From Paramesorhizobium sp049065735 (GTDB taxonomy: Bacteria; Pseudomonadota; Alphaproteobacteria; Rhizobiales; Rhizobiaceae), in contig NZ_JBAKHD010000002.1 in NCBI RefSeq assembly GCF_049065735.1, positions 248,001 to 312,000 on the forward strand: a stretch of DNA of 64,000 nucleotides. Direction: 5' to 3'. How positions within the stretch are numbered: the first letter of the stretch is position 1; each line of letters starts with the position of its first letter. The notes under the pieces are model-generated. The model made no database searches and was not told the origin of the DNA. It saw nothing but the letters and a program-made list of their open reading frames with translations. This document shows positions 50,744 to 59,506 of this stretch, piece after piece. Both the position numbers and the translations under genes were made by a program.

Positions 50744-51904
50744 TCAGGTCCTTTTTCCTTCCGGGTGGCGCGTCGTCTTGCCGGGAAAGTCAGCAATCTT
50801 GTCCGGATCATGTTCGAGAAACACCGCCGCGCGTAGGCCGTTTTTGCCGAACCGCGCCATACGGTCGAAAATGTCATAGGGCACCGGGACATTGGCCGCG
50901 TCGGCGACCGTCTCGCCGGCTTCGTCCTCCACCCACGGATCGTGGATCATGATATGGCGCCCGTCATCGCCATGGGCGAGGACCCAGTGCGGCACCTTCT
51001 TGCCGAACATATGGTAGCCGCTGACGAGGACAATGGCGGTGGCGCCGCGCCCCAATGCCTCGCGAAGATCAGCCATGGTGAAGCCTTTATGGCTGACGCC
51101 GATACCATAATCCTTGACGCGGCGGCGGAAGTCCGTCTGGGCGAGTTCCATGATTATGCGCTTTTCCGGGTCACGCACGGATTCAAGAAACAGGATCGCC
51201 TTGGTCGAGACCGCGACCGATGATTTCAGCCCATGCTCATGCGCGGCGACCGCAAGACCGTAGGGCTCACACCCGCCGGGGCCGGACTGCATGAAAATGG
51301 TCGTTGCCTCGCGCCACAGGCGGATTTCCAGAACCGGGTCGAGCTTGACCGAGGGGATATGGGCGGCGAGCGCCATCATGAGGCAGGCGGCGCCGCAGGT
51401 GAAATCCGTCGTCTGCTCGTAATAGGGGACCCGGGCGGAAACCGGCGCGTCGCCGCGCAGGGTTTTCTCGAAGCGCAGCGCATCGGAATGATCGGCGTAG
51501 TAATCGAGGCAGCGGCCGAGCGGACGAAAGCCGTGACGCCGGTAAAGCGCGATGGCCCGGGCATTGTCTTCCCGCACCTCCAGGCGCAAAAGAAGCCGGT
51601 CATGGTCGAAGGCGGCCTGTTCCGCCGCCTCCAGCAAGCGCGTGCCGACGCCGCGCGATTTCGCGTCGGGATCGACGGCGATCGAGTAAAGCCGGGCGAG
51701 CGACGTCCCTTTGCGGAAGAGGATCATTGCGTAGCCGATGATGGCTCCGTCCTCTTCGGCTACGATGGTTTCCGCCGTGCTGCTGGCGAGCAAATCCCGG
51801 AAGGAGCGCCGCGAGATGCGGTCGGCATCGAAGCAGCGCTCTTCTATGCGCAGAAGCGCCTCGATGTCGTCGGGAGTGGCCTTGCGCGTGGAAGCGCCTG
51901 TCAT
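50744..51904 (-). CDS. GNAT acetyltransferase - peptidase C39-like fusion
   Basis: Residues 1-150 are a GNAT domain with acetyl-CoA loop RGVGTRLLEAAE. Residues about 158-370 are a papain-fold C39-like (DUF3335-type) domain: YEQTTDFTCGAACLMMAL places Gln164 and catalytic Cys170, and HWVLAHGDDGRHIMIHDPW gives His307 and Asp324. All three catalytic positions are kept, so the protease should be active. There is no signal peptide or membrane span, unlike bacteriocin exporters with C39. The ATG at 51904 (386 residues) was chosen where the GNAT domain begins. It is the first gene of the pair with the RimK-like ligase. Confidence 0.9.
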   Translation of the reverse strand: MTGASTRKATPDDIEALLRIEERCFDADRISRRSFRDLLASSTAETIVAEEDGAIIGYAMILFRKGTSLARLYSIAVDPDAKSRGVGTRLLEAAEQAAFDHDRLLLRLEVREDNARAIALYRRHGFRPLGRCLDYYADHSDALRFEKTLRGDAPVSARVPYYEQTTDFTCGAACLMMALAAHIPSVKLDPVLEIRLWREATTIFMQSGPGGCEPYGLAVAAHEHGLKSSVAVSTKAILFLESVRDPEKRIIMELAQTDFRRRVKDYGIGVSHKGFTMADLREALGRGATAIVLVSGYHMFGKKVPHWVLAHGDDGRHIMIHDPWVEDEAGETVADAANVPVPYDIFDRMARFGKNGLRAAVFLEHDPDKIADFPGKTTRHPEGKRT

Positions 51905-52122
51905 TTCCTGGCCTTTGGAGCGAAGCATCGGGATGGAGCCATGACGAACGGACGAAGCGATGGCCGGTCCGATAGCGCAGCGATGACTATTCCGTTGTTT
52001 ACAGGCAAGCATGAGGACATGGGCGGGATTGTGACGCCGAAGGGCGTGAAACATGACCTCTCGAAAATGTGTGCATTGCAATATCCTCGTATTCCTTTAT
52101 GTTCAGGCTTGGGGACGGGTGC

Positions 52123-52154
52123 AAGTATAAGATAGATTCGCTATCTTTATACTT
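52123..52154. promoter_or_regulatory. A+T-rich palindrome upstream of phaZ
   Basis: The arms AAGTATAAGATAG (52123-52135) and CTATCTTTATACTT (52141-52154) pair with one bulged T. It lies 23 bp before the phaZ start in the divergent region shared with the GNAT-C39 gene. An operator or leader hairpin is possible. Confidence 0.5.
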
Positions 52155-52177
52155 AATATACTGTTGGGGCGTTGTGG

Positions 52178-53407
52178 ATGTATTATCAGCTTTACGAACT
52201 AAATCATGCTGCCTTGCAGCCTTACCGGGCGCTGGCGGATGCGGCGAAGCTGTTTTTTCAGGATCCTGGCAATCCGATCTCGCAAAGCTCCTATGGGCGG
52301 TCCATGGCGGCGCTGATGGAGATGTTCGAGCGCACGACGCGGCGCTACGACAAGCCGGCCTTCAATCTCGGCCAGACCCTCATTGACGGCAAGCCGCGCG
52401 CTGTGACGGAGGAGACCGTCTGGCAAAAGCCCTTTTGCAATCTCATCCATTTCCGGCGCGACCTGCCGGAAGGCCATGCGCAAGGCCCGAAAATCCTGCT
52501 CGTCGCCCCGCTTTCCGGCCATTATGCGACGCTTCTGCGCGGCACGGCGGAGACGTTCCTCCCCCATGCGGATGTCCATATCACCGACTGGGTGGATGCA
52601 CGCATGGTGCCGGCGAGCGAAGGCCGGTTCGACCTCGACGATTATATCGATTACCTCATCGAAATGCTGCAGCTGCTGGGCGGAAACACCCATGTCATCG
52701 CCGTCTGCCAGCCCTCGGTGCCAGTGCTGGCGGCGGTAGCGCGGATGGAGGCGCTGGGCGATCCGTGCTCTCCCGCGTCGATGACATTGATGGGCGGTCC
52801 GATCGATACGCGCATCAACCCGACAGCCGTCAACCGGATGGCCGCGGAAAAGGACATCGGCTGGTTTCGCGATCATGTCGTCATGCCCGTTCCCTGGCCG
52901 CATCCGGGCTTCATGCGCCCGGTCTATCCGGGCTTCCTGCAGCTCTCCGGCTTCATGAGCATGAATCTCGACCGGCATATTGCAGCGCACAAGGACTTCT
53001 TCTTTCATCTCGTGAAAGATGACGGCGATTCGGCAGAGAAACACCGCGAATTCTATGACGAATTCCTGGCGGTGATGGACATGCCGGCGGAATTCTATCT
53101 TCAGACGGTCGAAACCGTGTTCATCCGCCACGACCTGCCGAAGGGCCAGATGACGCATCGCGGCGAGCCGGTCGATCCCTCAGCCATCCGCAAGACGGCC
53201 CTGATGACCGTCGAGGGCGAGAATGACGACATATCCGGCCTCGGTCAGACGGAAGCGGCGCACAAGCTCTGCGCCAACATTCCGGAAAGCCGCCGGATGC
53301 ATTACGTGCAGCCGAAGGTCGGGCATTACGGCGTCTTCAACGGCTCGCGGTTCCGCAATGAGATCGCGCCGCGGATTCTTGAGTTCATCAAAGTGAATGG
53401 TGATTAG
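52178..53407 (+). CDS. phaZ: Intracellular polyhydroxyalkanoate depolymerase
   Basis: It mobilises stored polyhydroxybutyrate granules. The alpha/beta-hydrolase has the family's cysteine nucleophile elbow VCQPSVP (Cys177) in place of a serine, and C-terminal GENDDISGLGQTEAAH and KVGHYGVFNG supply the acid and histidine. The ATG at 52178 gives 409 residues, the normal length; a TTG two codons upstream is in frame. It is transcribed away from the GNAT-C39 gene. Confidence 0.95.
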   Translation: MYYQLYELNHAALQPYRALADAAKLFFQDPGNPISQSSYGRSMAALMEMFERTTRRYDKPAFNLGQTLIDGKPRAVTEETVWQKPFCNLIHFRRDLPEGHAQGPKILLVAPLSGHYATLLRGTAETFLPHADVHITDWVDARMVPASEGRFDLDDYIDYLIEMLQLLGGNTHVIAVCQPSVPVLAAVARMEALGDPCSPASMTLMGGPIDTRINPTAVNRMAAEKDIGWFRDHVVMPVPWPHPGFMRPVYPGFLQLSGFMSMNLDRHIAAHKDFFFHLVKDDGDSAEKHREFYDEFLAVMDMPAEFYLQTVETVFIRHDLPKGQMTHRGEPVDPSAIRKTALMTVEGENDDISGLGQTEAAHKLCANIPESRRMHYVQPKVGHYGVFNGSRFRNEIAPRILEFIKVNGD

Positions 53408-53583
53408 TGAGCGGGACACCGAATTTTTCGGTGGCTGAAACTATTCACGACTTCACCATTCACTATTCGCCCTGCGGCGTCGCCCCGCAAGTTGTGCACA
53501 ACCCTCCCCTCGCGCCTTAACCATAAATGTAATTGAATCGTTAAGGATCGGGATTCCGAATTGACTCAACTCCGTTTCAACTT

Positions 53584-53598
53584 TTAACGTTTTGTTAA
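53584..53598 (+). promoter_or_regulatory. Perfect CtrA-type site
   Basis: TTAA-N7-TTAA followed by C matches the alphaproteobacterial cell-cycle regulator consensus exactly. It lies 21 bp before the start of the transglutaminase-like gene. Confidence 0.6.
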
Positions 53599-53619
53599 CG
53601 ATTGAAGTGCGGCGGAGTG

Positions 53620-54240
53620 ATGCGTATGTCGAGGGGCATGTTGTCTTGGGGGGCGGTCTGTGCGGTCATGCTCGGCACGCTTTTTTCTTTTTCCTCTCCC
53701 GCCTCTGCCGCGTCCGACGATTTCATGCGGATCGGCGGCCTGACCTCGCAGCCCATCGGCCATTACGAACTGTGCAGGCGCATGCCGATCGAATGCGCGT
53801 ACCGCTCGGAAAACACCGCACCGCTGCCCCTTACCCATGAGATGTGGACCCAGCTCGTCGCCGTCAACGCCTCGGTCAACGAGCGGATCAAGCCGATGAC
53901 CGATAAGGAAATCTACGGCAAGGAAGAATATTGGGCCTATCCGACCGTGTTCGGCGATTGCGAGGATTATGTGCTTCTCAAGCGCAAGGAACTGGCTGAG
54001 GCCGGCATTCCGCTTTCCGACCTGCTCATCACCGTGGTGCGCAAGCGCGACGGCGAGGGCCACGCGGTCCTGACCGTGCGCACCGACCGGGGCGATTTCG
54101 TCCTCGACAATCTCTCCGACGAAATCAAGATCTGGTCCGAGACGAGCTACACCTATTTGAAGCGCCAGGCGGCGAACAACAGCGGCCGCTGGGTCAGCAT
54201 CGAAGCGCCGAGCAATCTGTTGGTTGGTTCGGTGGAGTAG
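53620..54240 (+). CDS. Periplasmic transglutaminase-like cysteine proteinase (BTLCP)
   Basis: A signal peptide ends around SPASA/ASDD. The papain/transglutaminase fold triad is visible: Cys114 in FGDCEDYVLLKR, His148 in GEGHAVLTV and Asp163 in FVLDNLSD. The 206-residue length matches the bacterial transglutaminase-like cysteine proteinase family (DUF920/C93), distantly related to LapG. The GGAG before ATG 53620 supports the start. A CtrA-like site upstream suggests cell-cycle control. The substrate is unknown. Confidence 0.92.
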   Translation: MRMSRGMLSWGAVCAVMLGTLFSFSSPASAASDDFMRIGGLTSQPIGHYELCRRMPIECAYRSENTAPLPLTHEMWTQLVAVNASVNERIKPMTDKEIYGKEEYWAYPTVFGDCEDYVLLKRKELAEAGIPLSDLLITVVRKRDGEGHAVLTVRTDRGDFVLDNLSDEIKIWSETSYTYLKRQAANNSGRWVSIEAPSNLLVGSVE

Positions 54241-54274
54241 GATAAAACAAGCCGGCGGATGGGCGGACAGTATC

Positions 54275-54682
54275 TATATCGCGCCCATCTTTGACGCCGG
54301 ATGGCTTTCAATGTCCGTTTTACCAAATCGTTGCCCTTGAACGGCAAAGGCACTTTTGCGACCTTCGCGGTAGCGTAAGAAAAACAGTCGCCCATGTTCA
54401 GGGAGGCGGTATGCCGTCCTTTGCCGAACCTGCTGAAAGCTTTTTCGGCCGCATGGTAATGGCTTCCGTCGAAAGAAATCGCCTTCACATTCGATGCGGA
54501 AGCCAGACGGGAAATGATCTGGGGCGCGTTTGGAAACCCTTTGGACGTCAGGAGTATCCGGATTTCCAGCAGGGTCGGCCAGCGATCAGGACTAAATCTT
54601 GCCGTAGCGTTGCCTTGAAAGCCTCCGCCTCAGGTTCGTCCAGAGCGATAGCAACGATCACCGACGTGTCAACCGCTATCAT
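54275..54682 (-). pseudogene. VapC-like PIN toxin, frameshifted
   Basis: The ATG at 54682 begins MIAVDTSVIVAIALDEPEAE, a PIN-domain start with the first acidic residue, but this frame stops near 54550. The rest continues in another frame (PTLLEIRILLTSKGF, then FSRFGKGRHTASLNMGDCF with the last PIN acid), and near 54331 it shifts again to GKTDIESHPA. Each shift is repaired by adding one base. The protein would have been about 135 residues. The start overlaps the ATGA expected for an intact vapB end. It is most probably dead. Confidence 0.85.
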
Positions 54683-54935
54683 CGCGGCAGGCCGTGTTCA
54701 TCATAGAGATCATCATGGGCGAGGTCGTTGCGGCGGGAACATGCCGCCGTCCTTCCGCGGCTAGCTCCCACGCCGCATCGATGGGCTGGCGATACGTCGC
54801 TTCTCCAAGCTCAATGGCATAATGCTCCAACGCCTGCTCGACGAGCCGGTTCAGCGACAAACCCGTGCGGCGCGCCAGTGCTTCGGCCAGTTCCTTGGCC
54901 TTGGCGCTATGAATGGATAATCGCGGCTCGGTCAT
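54669..54935 (-). pseudogene. VapB-like antitoxin with frameshifted C-terminus
   Basis: The first 60 or so residues (LSIHSAKAKELAEALARRTG, LSLNRLVEQALEHYA) match PSK_trans_fac/VapB antitoxins. After EGRRHVP near 54737 the present frame gives AATTSPMMISMMNTACRDDSG, while the neighbouring frame gives RNDLAHDDLYDEHGLPR and a stop overlapping the vapC ATG, as expected of a normal module. One missing base explains this. The DNA-binding half could still be made, but the toxin-binding tail is lost. Confidence 0.8.
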
Positions 54936-55007
54936 CTCGATGCTGTCGCTCCGGCTTCGATCCTGAAATATAAGGCCTCATATAGGTGGCGACAACGCCT
55001 CCATGGC

Positions 55008-56540
55008 TTACGCCGTCGCCATGATCCTGTCCCCGCTCATGCGGTAGGCGATGGCTTCGGCGAGATGCAAGCGGCCGACCTTATCCGCGCCGTCGAGGTC
55101 GGCGAGCGTGCGGGCGACTTTCAGGATGCGGTGATAGGCGCGGGCGGAGAATTTCATCTGCTCGCTGGCCTCGCGCAAAAGCGCCAGGCCGCCTGAATCG
55201 GGCGCGGCGATTTCTTCTATGAGCGATGGAGAACAGTGGGCGTTGGTCGAGATGTGCGGCAGCCCCAGCGCCTCGTAACGTCGCTTCTGGATGGCGCGGG
55301 CGCGCGCCACACGCTCGGCAACTGTCTTGCTGCTCTCGGCTTGTGACGGGCGGATGAGATCGGCGGCGGAGACGGCGGGGACTTCGATGCGCAGATCGAT
55401 GCGGTCGAGCAGCGGGCCGGAGATGCGCGCCTGGTAATCCGCCTGGCAGCGCGGGCCGCGTGCACAGCGATGCCCCGGCTCACCTGCCATGCCGCAGCGG
55501 CACGGGTTCATCGCGGCGATCAGCTGGATCTGGGCCGGATAGCTGACACGGTGATTGACGCGGGCGATCATGCACTCGCCCGTTTCGAGCGGCTGGCGGA
55601 GCGAATCGAGCACCTGCGGCGTGAACTCAGGGAATTCGTCGAGAAAGAGCACGCCATTATGGGCGAGCGACACCTCACCCGGCTTGGCCCTGATACCGCC
55701 TCCAACCATCGCGGCCATGGAAGCGGAATGATGCGGCGCGCGAAAGGGGCGGCGATCGGAGAGCTTGCCGCCAGCGAGTTCCCCGGCGATGGAGGCGATC
55801 ATGGAGACATCGAGGAGCTCGCGCGGCGAAAGCGGCGGCAGGATCGAGGGCAGGCGCTGCGCCAGCATCGATTTGCCCGAGCCGGGCGGGCCGACAAGAA
55901 GCAGGTTGTGATTGCCCGCGGCGGCGACTTCCAGCGCGCGCTTCGCCGTTTCCTGCCCCTTGATATCAGCGAGGTCAGGCAGATCGTCCGCTTTCAGCCG
56001 CATCGCCGGTTCGGGACGGGAGAGCACCTGTGTGCCGCGAAAATGATTGGCGAGCGCGATCAGGCTACGCGGCGCGAGGATTTCGATCTCTGCTCCCGCC
56101 CAGGCCGCCTCCGGGCCGCAAGCATGCGGGCAGATCAGCCCCTTGTCCTGCCTGTTGGCGCCGATGGCGGCGGGCAAAACACCGGCCACGGCGCTGATCG
56201 TGCCATCGAGGGAGAGTTCGCCCAGGACGACGAAGGATTGCAGCGCATCGCCCGGAAGCGCGCCCAGCGCCGCCATCAGGCCGACGGCGATGGGCAGATC
56301 GTAATGGGAGCCTTCCTTGGGGAGGTCGGCGGGGGCGAGATTGATCGTCACCCTTTTCGGCGGCATCGAGAGGCCGGAGGCATGGAGCGCCGCCTGCACC
56401 CGCTCGCGGCTTTCGGCCACCGCCTTGTCGGGCAAACCGACGATGGATATGCCCATCTTGCCCGGCGCGATCATCACCTGCACATCGACGGGGACCGCCT
56501 CGATCCCCTGAAACGCCACGGTGCTGACCCGCGATACCAT
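55008..56540 (-). CDS. YifB/ComM-like Mg-chelatase family AAA+ ATPase
   Basis: This family includes ComM, a helicase that promotes branch migration in natural transformation. An N-terminal Lon-like domain (about 1-165) is followed by the AAA+ module with Walker A GPPGSGKS at 217-224 and Walker B VLFLDEFPEF. A zinc-like cysteine cluster (NPCRCGMAGEPGHRCARGPRC) and a C-terminal helical domain are present. The ATG at 56540 gives 510 residues. It lies downstream of gshB on the same strand with a 132-bp gap. Confidence 0.94.
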   Translation of the reverse strand: MVSRVSTVAFQGIEAVPVDVQVMIAPGKMGISIVGLPDKAVAESRERVQAALHASGLSMPPKRVTINLAPADLPKEGSHYDLPIAVGLMAALGALPGDALQSFVVLGELSLDGTISAVAGVLPAAIGANRQDKGLICPHACGPEAAWAGAEIEILAPRSLIALANHFRGTQVLSRPEPAMRLKADDLPDLADIKGQETAKRALEVAAAGNHNLLLVGPPGSGKSMLAQRLPSILPPLSPRELLDVSMIASIAGELAGGKLSDRRPFRAPHHSASMAAMVGGGIRAKPGEVSLAHNGVLFLDEFPEFTPQVLDSLRQPLETGECMIARVNHRVSYPAQIQLIAAMNPCRCGMAGEPGHRCARGPRCQADYQARISGPLLDRIDLRIEVPAVSAADLIRPSQAESSKTVAERVARARAIQKRRYEALGLPHISTNAHCSPSLIEEIAAPDSGGLALLREASEQMKFSARAYHRILKVARTLADLDGADKVGRLHLAEAIAYRMSGDRIMATA

Positions 56541-56672
56541 GTCCCCGCCCCTCAATTCATGCCCAAGATAAGCTAAGCACAGATCAACGGGGCGAACAAG
56601 AACGTTTATAGAACGGTTGGTTTTATAAGCACGGTCTTATTCAAAGAGGCTGCAAAGATCGCTGCCTTATAC

Positions 56673-57614
56673 TCACCGCCGCTTGGCCTCGACGCAATCC
56701 CAGAAAAGGCTCGCCACATCCGCGCCGCCGAAACGCTTGATTTCGCGGATGCCGGTGGGAGATGTGACGTTGATCTCCGTCAGGTAATTGCCGATGACGT
56801 CGATACCGACAAGGATAAAGCCGCGCTCGCGCAGCGAAGGGCCGATGCGGGCGCAGATCTCGCGGTCGCGCTCCGTCAGTTCCGACGCCTCGGCCCGTCC
56901 GCCGACATGCATGTTGGAGCGGGCGTCGTGCTCGGCGGGGACGCGGTTGATCGCGCCGACCGGCTCGCCGTCGATCAGGACGATGCGCTTGTCGCCCGCG
57001 CGCACATCCTTCAGATAACGCTGGACGATGAAGGGCTCGCGATACATCTGCGCGAACATCTCCAGCAGCGAGGCGAGGTTGCGGTCGCCATTCTGGAGAT
57101 GGAACACGCCCGCGCCACCATTGCCATAAAGCGGCTTGATGATGATGTCGCCGAATTCGCGGCGGAAGGCCGCCACCTCCTGGGGGTCCTTGGTGATCAG
57201 CGTCTCCGGCATCAGGTCGGGGAATTCGGTGACGAAGATCTTCTCTGGGCTGTTGCGCACCCACATGGGGTCGTTGACCACGAGCGTCTTCGGGTGGATG
57301 CGCTCGAGCAGATGGGTGGTGGTGATGTAATTCATGTCGAAGGGCGGGTCCTGGCGCAGCAGCACCACATCCATTTCCGAGAGGTCGCGGCGCTCCGGCG
57401 CACCTAACGTGAAATGATCGCCCTCGATATCGCGCACCTGCAGCGGCTCGACCTGCGCGCTGACAATGCCGTCGCGCAAGGAAAGACGGTCCGGCGTATA
57501 GTGATAAAGCGTGTGGCCGCGGCGGGCCGCCTCCAGGCAGAGCGCGAAATCGGTGCTCCCGGCAATCTGGACGAAGCGGATATGGTCCATCTGGACCGCG
57601 ATTTTCAATGCCAT
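56673..57614 (-). CDS. gshB: Glutathione synthetase
   Basis: This ATP-grasp enzyme joins gamma-glutamylcysteine and glycine. The start LKIAVQMDHI, the nucleotide-binding FGDIIIKPLYGNGGAGVF and the C-terminal GIDVIGNYLTEINVTSPTGIREI match the bacterial family. GAGGA precedes the ATG, giving 313 residues. It is transcribed divergently from the galactose operon. Confidence 0.97.
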   Translation of the reverse strand: MALKIAVQMDHIRFVQIAGSTDFALCLEAARRGHTLYHYTPDRLSLRDGIVSAQVEPLQVRDIEGDHFTLGAPERRDLSEMDVVLLRQDPPFDMNYITTTHLLERIHPKTLVVNDPMWVRNSPEKIFVTEFPDLMPETLITKDPQEVAAFRREFGDIIIKPLYGNGGAGVFHLQNGDRNLASLLEMFAQMYREPFIVQRYLKDVRAGDKRIVLIDGEPVGAINRVPAEHDARSNMHVGGRAEASELTERDREICARIGPSLRERGFILVGIDVIGNYLTEINVTSPTGIREIKRFGGADVASLFWDCVEAKRR

Positions 57615-57791
57615 TGATGTCCTCGATGCTTTCGCGATTCGTTATGCCCGAAATGGCCCAAAAACTGCCACCGGTACAATCACGATAACAGGAAATTTTA
57701 TTCATCATACTATACGATTTGCCTGAAACAGGCTAAGCCTCCCACCCAATCAAAAGCCTATCAACCCATACCCATTGCGGGAGGATTTCTC

Positions 57792-58559
57792 ATGCTGCCA
57801 TCGACCGTGTTTCCCGACCTGAAGGACCGCTCCGTCCTGATTACCGGCGGCGGCTCCGGCATCGGCGCGTCGCTGACGGAAGGCTTCGTCAAGCAAGGCG
57901 CCAAGGTCGCCTTCATCGACATTGCGGAAGCGCCGTCGCGGGAGCTGGCCGAGCGTCTGGAAAAGACCTATGGCAATCGCCCGCTCTATCTGAACGCCGA
58001 TCTGCGCGACATCGAGGCGCTGCGCAAGGCTGTGGCCGAAGCGGAAGCGGCGCATGGCGCGATCACTGTGCTCATCAACAATGCCGCCTGGGACGACCGC
58101 CACGAAATCGAAGCGGTGACCGAGGATTATTGGAACCTGAACCAGTCGATCAATCTGCGCCCGCAATTCTTCGCGGTGCAGGCGGTGCTGCCGGGCATGC
58201 GCAAGGCCGGCGGCGGGGCGATCGTCAACTTCACCTCCGTCTCCTTTATGATGAACCAGGGCGATCTGCCCGTCTATACCGCCGCGAAGGCGGGCGTCAT
58301 CGGTCTCACCAAGGGCCTCGCCGGACGGCTCGGCGTCGATAAAATCCGCGTCAACGCGATTGCGCCGGGCTGGGTGATGACGGAGCGCCAGAAGCAGCTC
58401 TGGGCCACCCCCGAAGGCATGAAGGCGCATGTCGGCAAGCAGTCGCTCAAGGAAGAGATCCAGCCGGACGACATGGTCGGCCCGTGCCTGTTCCTCGCTT
58501 CCGACGCCGCGCGGATGCTGACGGCGCAGACGATCATCGTCGATGGGGGCTATCTGTGA
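57792..58559 (+). CDS. SDR-family dehydrogenase, probable D-galactose 1-dehydrogenase
   Basis: It is a classical short-chain dehydrogenase of 255 residues: TGGGSGIG at 18-25 binds the cofactor, INNAAW follows, and Ser149/Ser151, Tyr162 and Lys166 (YTAAK) are catalytic. Asp43 after the second strand suggests NAD rather than NADP. It starts an operon with dgoK, dgoA and an SMP-30 lactonase, which points to oxidation of galactose (or another aldose) to its lactone. The sugar is inferred from context only. Confidence 0.85.
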   Translation: MLPSTVFPDLKDRSVLITGGGSGIGASLTEGFVKQGAKVAFIDIAEAPSRELAERLEKTYGNRPLYLNADLRDIEALRKAVAEAEAAHGAITVLINNAAWDDRHEIEAVTEDYWNLNQSINLRPQFFAVQAVLPGMRKAGGGAIVNFTSVSFMMNQGDLPVYTAAKAGVIGLTKGLAGRLGVDKIRVNAIAPGWVMTERQKQLWATPEGMKAHVGKQSLKEEIQPDDMVGPCLFLASDAARMLTAQTIIVDGGYL

Positions 58560-59482
58560 GCCAAGCGCCCGCCTTTGCCGGCGCCGATTGGGGGACCAGC
58601 CGCTTCCGGCTCTGGCTCATGGACCGCGAGGGGCATGTGCTCGCCGAGAAGCGCGCCGATGACGGGCTCGACGTCTCGCGCGCCAAGGGCTTTGCCAATG
58701 TGCTGGAAAGCCATCTTTCAGCGCTTGGCGCTCCCGATGAACTGCCGGTCGTGATCTGCGGCATGGCCGGATCGCGGCAGGGCTGGGTGGAAGCGCCCTA
58801 TGTGGACGTGCCCGCCGATCCCGCGACCATCCTCGCGGCGGCGGCGCGCATTCCAGATGTGAGCCGCGATATCCGTATCGTGCCGGGGCTCGCGCAACAG
58901 GGGGCAAAGCCCAATGTGATGCGCGGTGAGGAAACCCAGCTTCTCGGCCTCGTCCATGGCAAGCCGGGCTATACCGGCCTCGTCGCCATGCCCGGCACCC
59001 ATTCCAAATGGGTTTCTCTGGAAGGCGGAAGGGTTTCGGGCTTCTCGACCTATCTGACCGGCGAGCTCTATGCCCTGCTTGCCGGGCAGTCGATCCTGCG
59101 CCATTCCATTGGCGCTGGGGCCGAGAATGTCGATGCGGACCAGCTGGCGTTTGAGGAAGGGCTTGCCCAGGCCCTCACCCCCGGTTTCAGCCTGTTGGGC
59201 ACACTCTTCGAAATCCGCGCCGCCATGCTGCTCAACGGGCAGAGCGAGGCGGAAGCCGCGGCGAAGCTCTCCGGCCTGGTGATCGGCTCGGAAGCGGCGG
59301 ATGCGCGGGCGAAGGCTCATGCCGCGCTCAGTACGGTGCAGCTGGTCGCCTCGGGCCGCATGGAACGGCTTTACCGCAAGGCGCTTGAAGCAGCGGGGTT
59401 CGCTTGCGAAACGGTCGATGCCGACGATGCGGTGAGAAAAGGCTTACATGCGGCGGCTTCTGGACTATGGTTCCAAATCTGA
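58556..59482 (+). CDS. dgoK: 2-dehydro-3-deoxygalactonokinase
   Basis: It phosphorylates 2-keto-3-deoxygalactonate at C6. The ASKHA-like N-terminus FAGADWGTSRFRLW, CGMAGSRQGWVEAPYV and MPGTHSKWV are family features. The GTG start at 58556 overlaps the SDR stop in GTGA, so the genes are translationally coupled. The length of 308 residues is normal. Confidence 0.94.
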   Translation: MSQAPAFAGADWGTSRFRLWLMDREGHVLAEKRADDGLDVSRAKGFANVLESHLSALGAPDELPVVICGMAGSRQGWVEAPYVDVPADPATILAAAARIPDVSRDIRIVPGLAQQGAKPNVMRGEETQLLGLVHGKPGYTGLVAMPGTHSKWVSLEGGRVSGFSTYLTGELYALLAGQSILRHSIGAGAENVDADQLAFEEGLAQALTPGFSLLGTLFEIRAAMLLNGQSEAEAAAKLSGLVIGSEAADARAKAHAALSTVQLVASGRMERLYRKALEAAGFACETVDADDAVRKGLHAAASGLWFQI

Positions 59483-59506
59483 ACGCCTGATCGAGGAGAT
59501 ACCGAC

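Noticed and set aside
54291..54764. A + strand gene over the vapBC region
   Set aside because: It is antisense to the frameshifted vapC and shows no domain; the - strand reading explains the sequence.
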